Source: Mugil cephalus
Lineage: Eukaryota; Chordata; Actinopteri; Mugiliformes; Mugilidae
Length of the DNA stretch: 64,000 bases
Assembly (NCBI RefSeq): GCF_022458985.1
Contig: NC_061774.1
Coordinates: 17,756,197 to 17,820,196 of the forward strand
Direction of reading: 5' to 3'
This document shows, one piece after another, positions 47,901 to 59,900 of this stretch. How positions within the stretch are numbered: the stretch's first letter is position 1; each line of letters begins with the position of its first letter. Made by a program: the position numbers and the translations under genes. Under the pieces are notes generated by a model, which saw only the letters and a list, made by a program, of their open reading frames with translations, was not told the origin of the DNA and ran no database searches.

Positions 47901-50900
47901 TGATCCAGACTGTCCACATTTGAGCAGAGGACTTGGAATTAGACACACTATTAATTATAATGCTGGTAACCGTAGTCTCTTCATTTGTTCGTCACTGGAC
48001 ACGGTGCAGATATTTTCTTCAAACACGTACATCACTTGCCAGTGCATTAGATACAGCTTTCCTACACTGTTGTACTTTGTACTGAACATTAGACCAGTCA
48101 TGAAGTGCTTCTGTGTCATTAGAATGCATTTAACTAAACGCATAAACATGTGCTACCTTTATAAAAGCCTATATGCTTTACAGTATGTGTATATTATCTA
48201 CAGCATCCCCTTTACCCACCTCGCCCCCATAGGGATTGACACTGCCCCTCCAGGGTCAGACACATGCCGGTGTAACAGTAGGCTTGCCCGTTGGAGCACG
48301 ATGTACCGTCCACTAAATAAAAATTAGCAGGGCAAGACTCTGTTTTTCCATCGCAGTACTCCGGGAGGTCACATGGTCCAGATGGAGAACGGCACAGATC
48401 GCCTGGGCTCTTCAGCTTCACGGTGAGAGACCAAGAGAAAAGGATAGGTTTTGAACAAGAACAACTTTATGTGCTTTACGCCAAATCTAATTCTAGTTTG
48501 CTTTTTCCAGACAAACATTATAATCAGATTAATGCGAGTACCTTGCAGTTATGACAGCAGACTCCGTGGGCGCACTCGGCTCCGGCTTTCAGGGTGCAAT
48601 TGCTGGCATTACAGCAGGGACTGGTGCACTCCTGCACAGAAACGTAACAGCAGCAGCGGAGTCATGATTAAAAGGCAAGAACAGAAAAGACACGAAGAGA
48701 AACAAACTGCAGACAGACAGCCACGGACCTCTTCTTCTCCACAGTCACACTGTTCTCCTTCCTCCAAGAACCCGTTACCGCACTGCGGCCCTCCGTACAT
48801 CACTTTGGTGTTTGGCAAGTTGAAGAGGCACTTCCCTCCTCCAGAGTTCAGGTAGCGCTTCAGCTCCTTCAGGTTACAGTCGTTAAACACACGTGGAAAT
48901 GGATGCCTGAGGGAGAGAGAAGCACCCGGCAAATGTCAACATTCAAGTTATTAGTTTCCCTTCTTTTCTGTCAACGACCGCATTTTAATTTAACGTTGTC
49001 GCGTTTGTGTGTCGTACCCAGTGGCAGCGGCCATGATGCAACCTCCGTCTTCAGCTTTCGCCTGGCAGCAGCCTGCGATGTCATGACTCATGCCGAAGTT
49101 GTGGCCCATCTCGTGGGCCATGGTGGCGGCTACACCGACTGCGATCTCTGAGTGGTCCTGTTCAACAGAGGAAGGAGTTAAATTACTGACGCACGCTGAC
49201 ATAAAGTAACATAAGATAACTGAAAGCTACACAAAAGAGACTTGGCTGATGTTTTGGATAACTAAGACACGCAGAGGATTGATGAGTGTTTTTTCGCTCG
49301 TCTCTCACCGTGTTAACTCCCCCTGATTGGTAGTCGGAGCACATGGCTTTGAGAGGTGCTAGCCCGATGGTAGTCCCCTGGAATGGCATCCCCCTGGAGA
49401 CAAAAATGCCGATGGCTATTAGTTAAACTGGACCGCAGCCTAGAGGGATGTGACTGATGTTCATTATCATCACTAAGCAGGAGGTGAAAGAGTGCGAGAG
49501 ACACTGACGTGATGAACTGAGCGTTGTCGTTGGGGAGAGTGCGGAGCTGTTTACGTCTCCAGGACAGGAATGCTGCCAGAGTGCTATGTGGGTTATCGGA
49601 CACAGAGATCTTGTCCCCGTCGGTCCACACCTCTAGGCCGATTAAAGTCACACGGATCTTCAAAGCCTTATAGTACTGTCGGTGCAGACGGAGGCAGGAA
49701 GACACAAAATGCCATTAGTCATCAATAAAAATAGATGTGATGTATGTAAGTGTCTGATGTAGTCATGCTTCACACCTTGTCAACGAGGTTGGCCGCTTCC
49801 TTTAGTTTCTTTGTGGTCTTCTCGAGGCTACTATCATGCCTCTCATACTGAAAGAAAAACATAAACCACATTGTGTGTACAAGTAAACAATCAAACACCC
49901 ACATCTACTGCTGACGTTTTTGTAAAAAGGTGTTTTCCCATCATTAAAATTAAAAACAGGACATGAATCAGAGTTTTATTTTTGCTAGTTCTAAGTAGTT
50001 CATAAATAGTTTTTGTGTGCGTGGCTGTGTCAAGATGCATCCTGCTGGGGTTGGTTGCTGCCATCAAGAAGTGTCGTTGCTGTGTAGTGGGCGTGCCTGG
50101 TCTGCTCCTGGTAGGTGGAACATGTCTAAGTAACATCCAAATGAATGCCATGTCCAAACATTTCCCAGCAGAACATTGTATTGTCACAAGATGGTCAATG
50201 ACGTTGTCTTCCACTGTCAGTGGTCATAATGTTATGCCTGATTGGTGTAGGTCATGAGAGACACAAAAATGATGCTCTCTTCCTTTGAACTTGTGATCAG
50301 TGTTTGAACAGTGTTGAGGCTTAAGGTGAAAAATGATGAACAGGTTCCTCACCTCAGCTTTATCTGCCACTAAGAGAAGCTCTACATACTTCATATTCGG
50401 ACTCATTTCCCTTTTCACCTGAAGAAGGAGACAGAACAGTCTGAATACAGAAAATTCAGAGACGACACTGTCATGTTTTGTGTGAAGCTTGCAAATGGTA
50501 TCAAGGAGGTAGTTGTTGTTATTTTCCTGCCTGAACTCACCCTCACGCTCTGTGGTGACATCATTCCGTGGATGAACTCATTAAGCCCGCCCTCCTGGTC
50601 CTCGTTGCCATGGTGATGCAGGCAGCTACCCCCGGGCAGACGGAGGCTCTCGGCTCTGAACACGGCGTGCCGCTGAGCATCCGTGGTAACAGGAAGGGGC
50701 TCGATCAGGTAGCTGACGCTTGTGTTTAGAGAAATTAGTCCCCTGGGGAAACAATGCACGAATGACGGTTCCATCCAATCAGCTTAAAGAAAGGAATGTG
50801 TGCCTTAGTGCTTGGTATCTTTCTGCCTTGCAAACACTGTCCTGATATAACCCCAGTCACTTCTTAAAATGTAAGTAATCATTGCTCACTGTTTTAATCT

Positions 50901-53900
50901 AGAACAGATTGTTTGTTTTTAAATGTAGCTCATTTTTTGAATGGGTGGAGCGGAGTGCCGCCAGTCTCAGGGGATTTACGGCTGTTTATAAATGAAGATC
51001 AGCCGAAGATGACAGAGAAGTACACAATCCTCTGGCTTCCTCACAAAACCGCTCCTGAGCACACACACCGACACCGGAGCGTACAACGCAGCGGCGGGTC
51101 ATGCAGCTGCAGAAAACATCTGGGCGCCCACACATCAATGCCTCTTTATGCTGGGGTTTGCATTCTTACAGAGGTTCTACATTAGTGGGAAGATGTATTC
51201 ATTCACTCCTCCTCCACTAGCAGAGCAATGACCCTGATAACAAAAACACACATATGGCTACGATTTCTGTGAGTGCTCGCTGGTTCTTCCCCTGCCTCTC
51301 CATTCTGAGCGTCTCTGGCAGGAAGCGTGAGCTGCTCTGGAGCCACAGCAGGAGAAAACACAGGACCTCCATACTGAGTTGCACTCGATGAACTAACTCC
51401 GGAGCCAATGACCTACTAACCTAAACAACTATACGAGATACAAGATACACAACTGTTTCCTATCAGCTTATCTATTCAGACACGGTTTGAGCACAGGCCA
51501 AATGATTATGTAGGCGCTATAAAATATCAGTCCCGACAGACTTGTCATTGTTTGTTTGGGACGTAATCTGACTTTTTATCAGCTATTAAATTAACTACAT
51601 GCATATAACAGACAGATTTCCTCAGTGACCTGACATGTGTGTAAAATTCATGTAAGGAGATTATTAACCCTATAGTCACTTCGCCACAAATTTTTAATTG
51701 AGTCCCTGTGCCTCTCAGTGAGGTTTAGAAGCATGTGGTTTTCATTCAGCCAATCAGAGAAGATCAAGGAAACACTCTCAGGTCAAATCAGGGTCATTGT
51801 GGTCAGCTAGTTTCACCTCTGCATGAACACTGCCTTTTTAGGTAGCATAAAGAAGTGACCTAATGCTTGCTAATGTGATAATGCGTACATTGATAAGTCA
51901 CAGTCAGCGAAATCTCCATGGTTACGGTCACAACAAAAAGTTGAACATGGAGATAAGACACGTTCGTTTTTTCACACTTTCGTACCTGAAATTCATTAAA
52001 AAAAAATGAGTCATGATGACATGACATCTGCCGAAGAAAAGAGAAGTATCGCATTACGAAGAAACAACTGGAATCCATGCATCGAAGACTTGTTGTTGTG
52101 GTTCACATTTTGTGTCAAGTAATATATTAATTTATGCTTTATTTTTTGATGAAGTCATATCTTAAGTTATCCCTTAGTTGCGTTCTGGAGGGCTGGCAGC
52201 TAAGTTTGTCGACCTTGTTGTTCTAACGTCCGCTCGAATGCTAACGGCTAACGTTACTTCTCAGGAAAGATCGTAGCATTAGCATCTTTTATTTAGCTAC
52301 ATTTATCATAACTGTAATGTGAGGCTAATCCACTTTTCCATATACATACTAGTTCATATGAATCATTGTCGAGTCCAATTTCCTTTAATATGATCTGATA
52401 ATCCATATTTTTCCCGGTCTCGCTGTATTTACTGATACAGTTCACCATGTTTTTGCCACTCAGAGGGGCGTGGCCGCGGGCGGCAGCGACGTCAGAGCTC
52501 TATTACACGTACAGGTATCTACTCTATCAGGGAGTCTGACAACAGTGAGGAAATTGCTTTGAATCCATTAATTGCATTTGTTTGCACAGAAGATGAACAG
52601 AGACTGAGCAATTAGCATTAATGGAATAATAGCTTTGATGATTCGCAGAGAGAGCCAGCAAACACATCAAACAAGAAAACAAACATTATCACGGCCCAAT
52701 CAAATCCTTATCAGCCAACTTCCTCTCTTGAGCATTGCAAAAGCGTTTCCCCCATCTCGTCTTATCGCAGCTGAAGAAACTTTAAAGCTAGAAAAAAAAG
52801 TCCTCCTCCATTTTCTTAACTGTAGGAGTCTTCACAAAGAGACGTTTGAGAATTGTGAGAAATTTATTTCACCTTGGGGAACAAATATGTTCCCTTACCT
52901 GAGTCCTGAGCAAGTGCTGACTGCAACGCTGGAACCTTCCACGCCCAGAACCTCGCCGTGGTAGAAACAGTGTCCCTGAAACACCGAAATCACAACTCAA
53001 CACACACCTCTCTAGGCTAGGGAAACAGTAAGCTGGAAGTAATTCAACTAATAGATCATCAAAACACATCACAGACTTACAGCGTTGCCAGGGGATGAGG
53101 TCTTGCGAGCTCCGTCGGGGGTGTACCATATTTCCTGATATCCAGGAGCCAAAAGTTGCCTGGTGAAAGTCAAAAAACAGTCAGGGACAAGAACGTATAT
53201 CGTGTTAGACATTTAATCTACAGAAACAGCCGGAATATGGAGGTGTAATGGTGAAATATATATATATATATATATATAAAGCTAAAGGAATCTGCAGAAA
53301 CAGAAAAAGACAGATTCTCACCAGCAGCCCACAGCTCATAAAACATTCACTCTCAAGGAGACTCTATAAAACCAAACTGCTTTAAAGGTTTAGACAAAAG
53401 CTCCTTCAGTGGTAAGAAAGCACAAAGAAGACTGTGGGAAAAAGGTTATAATAAAACCCACATGTACCTTTCCAAGTTGATCCTTTGTATTTCCTGGAAA
53501 GTATAGCTGAAGGAGTTGATAACTTCCCTATGCTGAGAGTTATTGGTATGTCCAGACTGCATTTGCCTGACAGGGCTATTATTTACCACTGCTCCAGTTT
53601 TTTTTTTTTTTTTCTTTTACTATCCTGAAATTTCTCAATTCGCACACAAGGCCGACTTCTGCGGGAGAGGCCGATAAATCACAGAAACATACACATATCT
53701 GGAGAAACATTAATTTTATTTGGGTAATACATTTCCTCTTCTTCTCCATTTGTTTGTATGTGTATTTCAGGGAGTATCTTTGGACTCGGCCCAGGATTAA
53801 TGCTCGCTCTCCTGCCTTTCTCCTTGCAGCTTCGTCTCAATCCTTTCTTCCTGCCTTCATTCATAAACTTTGTCCGCCTCGCAGCTGGTTTTCTTTTACA

Positions 53901-56900
53901 CCGTCTTTCTAAATCTCCTCTCATCACTCCTCCCCGGCTCGACTTCAGATCCATCAAACGCGCAGCGGCAGCAGCAGCAGCAGCAGCAGCTGCCGTGAAA
54001 TCAAGTTGCACGGAAAGCTGCACGTATTCACACTGTGTTTATTTAGAAATAGACAGGCTTAGAGACAGGAAAATGCAGAAGAAGGCAGTGAAAAGACACG
54101 CAGCAAGGAATTGAACCAGCTATAAAGATGCTCTAGCACAAAGATGACCCATTATAACTGTAGCTTTAAGCTTTAAATAATTCCTGTCTGATAACTGAAG
54201 TGCACTTTCTCTCTTCTGAACTGTCTCTGCAATCAGCTGTGCAGGACTTGTTTCCATGTGGTACTTTCCCCAGACATTTGGCCACTGGGTTGCAATGCAC
54301 AGGTTACATTTATATTTTAAAAATTTGGGTAAAACTTATTAGAAGTTAGAACTTGTGAAAAACCTAACTGACAGACTACAGACTGATTCTGTCCAGATGC
54401 ACCAACACTGCCTGCCAGGACTTTCATTCTGACAATTTTGGTTTCGTGGCAGGAGGGGAGCAGATATGAAAAATTATTTATAGGTGGCTGCCGTGACTGA
54501 ACAAATCAGTTTCAGAGGATTTTGTAACCGTTAAACACACCCAGGTTAGATGTCACTCCTGGCCAAAGACACAGATTCATATTTAGCACAAACATGAGAG
54601 AACCATCTTTGAGAAGGCAAACCAGCAGATTTTTCCAAAATGTCAAATGTCCTTCCTTTAAAGGACAATGAAGACAGATGAAGGGAAGATGGGGATTTTT
54701 CTTTTCTGTCCCATCAGATGCCCTCAGGGAGACAAGCGCCTTGAAACAATGGCAGCCTGTTGATGCAATCTGCAACAAAGCAAGTCAAAGACAGAATACC
54801 GCCACTTTATCCTTTTAATAGAATACTGGGACAATAAGTCATAGAGGGGACTTAAAAATGATGAGTCAGTGGTAATGTATCCGGCCGATGACACCCTAAA
54901 CGCATCGACCCCCACTGCGCTGTCATTTGACCCACTGACCTGACTTATATCTGGCCTTCCTCTGGTCATCCAGCTTCGCCAGCTTCCCAAATATTCCCAT
55001 CACGCCTCTCCTCTCATCTCTGTTACCACCCCTGTCACTTTAACCGGCAGAATAACTGAGGATCGACTGAAGTTTACCCTGCTGCTGTTCCACCGTCGTT
55101 ATACAAGAAGACTATCACATCTTCCATGAGGGAAACGCGTAACGACTCTCCATCCTTCCTTTATTCTCACATGCCAGTCAGCAGCTCTGTTCCTGAGCTA
55201 CGCTGCGCTGATTTACTGGCCCTTGTGGGATAACACTGCGTGTACTATACTACACTGATGGCTACATAACCTGCCACTGTGTGACGTGCAGACGCAACAT
55301 GCAATTAACAAGGCTATATAGTTGCAACTTAATGTGTAACGAGGCCACAATGAATTCGGGTGAAAAATCTAAAGCTGGCGATGAATTTGCCACAGCTTAC
55401 GTTTGATACACTTACAGCTTAATTGTATGACAACCTATTATTTGACTTGACTTATATCAGCCAATTGTACAAAGTCTGAGTCTTAATTACAATGAACTGA
55501 AGCAAAGCTGAATAAGGTGGAACAACCACAAGACCCACAAAAAGGCGTGATCACCAAACGGATGAGTTTCATTGTTACACCCCAGATGATGGTCGGGTGG
55601 TGCACACTCACAAGAGAGAATAAAAAGAATGAAAAGTAAAAGTCTTTTTTTGAACCAACAAGAGTCCGCTATTCTTGATTCAAACTTCAAAAATCTTTGT
55701 TGGGTTTAAATTTGAACAAGGAAACAAACTTGTATCTGAATGCAGGATAGCTCTGCCTGCTATTAATTGTAACAAGAGGACCAGTTGAAGTTGGACATGG
55801 ACCATGTACTCCACTGCAGTCACCAAGAACAAAAGGTGTCATCTTGAAATGTCTTTGTGTGTCCAACCAGAAATAAAATATAATAATTTTACTGATTGTA
55901 AATTCTTATATTAAAAAAAAAAGTAAATAAAAAATGTTAAAAATAATGATAATAGAAAATATCCTTTGATAAGTTGTATTTTGGGCAAATAATCAACTGA
56001 TCAACTCCTGATAACGTCAACTACTGAACATAAGAACAGACATCAGTCAGCCAAAGTGGGGGAAAATCCCACAGCTGAACACAGAAACACTCATTTGGGA
56101 TCTTTATCTCCATCTTAACATGTCCAGCACTGGGTGGCATGAACCTATAGTGCCACTGCCAGACCTCGAGTCAACCAGTGTGAAACGCTTCTAACACTTT
56201 TGGAGCCAAAGCTTTGCGCCTAATTGTATTCTGGCAAATACTGCGACAGCTTTCAAATCAAGACTCTAAAGACGTCTATGCGACGGCGTTGTGCACTCAG
56301 TGTTTGGATGCCGTCCAGCGTCCACACAGATGCTGCGATTGAGAAGCGCAACGCTGACTGTCTGGCCGTGAGGCTTGGACAAAGGCTTGGTTCAGACTCA
56401 GGAGGAGAAAGACGGGGTGGGGGAGTAATACTAATGCACTTGGAAGATATTGAGGTGGAGAGGGGGCAGGGGGTGGTAATGCATGAGGGTCAGTGGGTTG
56501 CATTCTCTCCTAGTATCAGATGACATCACCGCACACGAACGGAGGACGGGAGGGAGAAGGCTGATGCAAAGTCAAAGCACCACTCAGCAATGGATGATGA
56601 AGAGGCTTTTATTGCAAAGGGAGGCCGACGCTCGGTTGTGTGAACACGGGCGCTAACACAGAGACCTAGATTGAGACATCTGAGCAGACAGGGCCGCGCC
56701 ACTGTGAGACTAAACATACACACAAGGGAAATAAGGACAAGCGTCCCCGGCTCAGACCTGCAATCCATCAGCACCGAGCTTTAAGTCTTGTTTGTGTTCT
56801 TTTCGGGTGCTGTGTGTGTATGTGTGCATGCGTGCGCACATAAGTGTGTCTCTGTGTCATCTGTCTGCGTGTGGCCGCGATCTCCCAAAGCCTGATCGCT

Positions 56901-59900
56901 GGGGGATTGTGGGAGACGTATATTTGTGCGAGAGCCCTGGGGAATGTCAGGCGAGGTGAGAGAAGCAGAAAGTAATGGGAAGGAACGGGGCGCTCGTTTT
57001 TAAGCTGGACAGCGGAAGACATACGAGGTGAGGACGAGATTAGAGGAGAGGGAGAAAGGAGAAATGTTATTGTGTACATTTCCCGAGGGAGTGCTTAATT
57101 CAGGTTCATGCACTTAAGGGTGTGCAGGAAGGGCATTAAACAGGAGAGCAGGGAAAGTCATGCAGAGGAGGATCCACACGATTCGTGTCTGAACCAGAGG
57201 GATATAACTCACACCCAAACTGACCCCGGCCATTGCCGACTTTCCTCTTTCCATGACTTTTTCTCACCTCAACCCTTTCCTCCGCTCCATCACTCACTTT
57301 CTTGCGCCGCTTCCTCCCCCTCTCCCTCCGTTTTCACATCCCTTTTCCTGCTCTCTGAGTCAGCACGCAGTACGCCCGGTACTCTGCGGGTGCGCCGCAG
57401 CCTCTCATTAAGATAAAAGCTCCAGCAGACACTCGTGCACACGTCAGAGAAGAACGAACCAAAAAAAAAAAAAAAAAAGAGACTCATGCACAAGCACCGA
57501 CCAGCATGACCGGGGAGGACACAAATGACGACCATTAGAACTGATGATGCTCACAAAACTTCACAGGTCTGTCTTTCTCCATGATTTCATGAAGTGACGC
57601 ATCAAGATGGACTGGATTGAAAAGGAGGACGGCTGGAGATAAATAGATGTGAAATGTTGCAGGGAGATAAACACAGACGGGATCGAGACCGCCTCACAGT
57701 TACTTTGGCTTCTCCTTTGTCTGCTGTCCGAGCAACAGTTTTGGGTACAACAAGGACACAAGGGAGTAGCCAGGAGACAGGGGTGGACACTGGTAGAATT
57801 CTCTCTGGCACGTCTCCAACATCAGACATTAATCTTCACTGATGCAAGCTGCTGTCTTCCTCAACCCGGCCTGTGGCCTCCACATTAGACCAACAAAAGA
57901 CAAATCAAAATGTGATGGGAGTGAGGTGATAAACCTCAAACTAAATAAAAAAAACTATTTTTGTAAGGGACTTTACACAAGTTATTGTTGTGGGCAGGGG
58001 AGGGAATGCAGCATATGGTTATTTCTATTACGTCTTATGGTTAAGGGGGTCAAAGCTCCAGCTATAAATGTAGTGTATACAAATATTTTATCTTAGTGGA
58101 CTGATACATTTTGGCTCGTAGTCTGTATCAGGGTCATCATGAAACATAGAGCACATAAAATAACATTTTAAATAAAGTATTAACGTTAAAAAAAAGCTTC
58201 CTTTTATTTTATTTTATTTTATTTTATTTTATGTCTGGTTCATATATGTTCTTTCTTATCCCTTGGACAAAATAATTTCCCTGAGGGATTCAACAAAGTG
58301 ATCTTGAATCTTGAATCTTGATCTGCTAAACTTCTTAGCAAAGAACCATCAATTTACTCAACTAGTGGCTAAAAAGAAACATTGTTATTTTTCTGTGTCG
58401 TATTTCTGACCACTTGATGCATTTATGTCTAACATTCACCTTTTTTATTTTTTGGTCTGTGTTTGGTCTCTACCAGCAGTTCTTTAAAATGTGTATTGAG
58501 CAAAACTATTTTGTCTTTGATGCGTGAGTTTATATGACTTCCTTCTTTGATGGAAAAAGATACTCCAAACCAAAAAAATTGCAAGGAAGAAAGATGAACA
58601 ATGACCTGAAACTCACAATAAAACTCTCAATCCTCAATTTGTAGATAAGAAACTGACTTTTTTTTTAAAAGTCTTTTAGTGGATTATGGGAAAAAGCTTA
58701 AATGAATGGACATTAATACAAATAATATTACTAAGAAGTTTTACATGTTTTTTTTCTTCATTATTAAAAATGTTGTATTGTTTTAATTTATTAGTACCTC
58801 TTACTAACAGCCAGTGCATTCTGATGAACTCTGACTGTAACTGTACCCGAAGTGATTGGCGCAAATGAAGAAATGTTCTCAGCTTTCCGGTTCTAGTTGC
58901 ACAAACAAAAACAAAAAAAAAAAAAAAACAGTTTTGAAATGTATTTTACATGCTTATGAGGAAATTAACTTATTTATAGAGCATCATAATTCCTCTTTTT
59001 TTCTTTTTCTTTTAAAGAACAATTAATGTTTTTTTATTTTATTTTATCAGCTGGCCCCTTTTCTATCTCGTGTTGAGGACCCGAACCACTGCAAACTTTG
59101 TTCGAAACTAACTTTCTGTCATTCCTTCTCTAATGTACCACACATGCCAAGGCAGTTTGTGATTGATGAAAATTCCTCGCCCAGGAGGAAATCCAGCAGC
59201 ATGACCACCTGCCGGGCTGTGAGAGCAGGGGGCAAATCCCTCAGGGGCTAGTCAGTCAGACACAGTGGAGTCATGGTCTGTTAGTGCGAGTGAATGAATG
59301 AGTGAGACTGCACACACTCAAAGGGGAAAAATTTACTTAATTTCTAATGTTCATAAAAGCTTCCCAGTCCGCTTGTGCGCTGGCTCGAATCCAAAAGTGA
59401 TAAACTGCAGCTCGATTGTCACCACTGATACCTCAAGAGCTGCCCGCTATCCCCAAGAGCTGTTGGACTATCTGCTGTAGTGGTGAGATACTCAGCTCCT
59501 TTCCTATATCCTATAGCCATCCTATTGTTACTGGACAGGAACCGCTCCATCAGATTACAGGATGGGGCACAATCTCACTTCCTGTTTGCCCAAGGCACAC
59601 GGATCGGGTGTCAACCCTCTGTTGTCCATAATCACCGTCCTTCTTTCCTCCCTTCACCCCCCTTTTGGCACCCACGGGGGCATTGACCTTATAAACGTGT
59701 CTATGTGACAGCTAACATCTGGTCAAGTCAACAGCACTGGCCAGGGCGTCTCATGAAGGACACGCAGGACAATGTGCCAGACGTTTTTTTGACCCAATTT
59801 CGTACGAAGAACCCTCTCCTCCAGCCTCCAGAATTTAATCCTGTGCATTAAATATACTGATGGTGTGGTGCACTTAGGTTACTCACTCATTCTTCTCCAA

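Noticed and set aside
53758..54114. 118-codon plus frame with a poly-Ala run
   Set aside because: The alanines are the translated (GCA)n microsatellite in adam19 intron 3. No other support.
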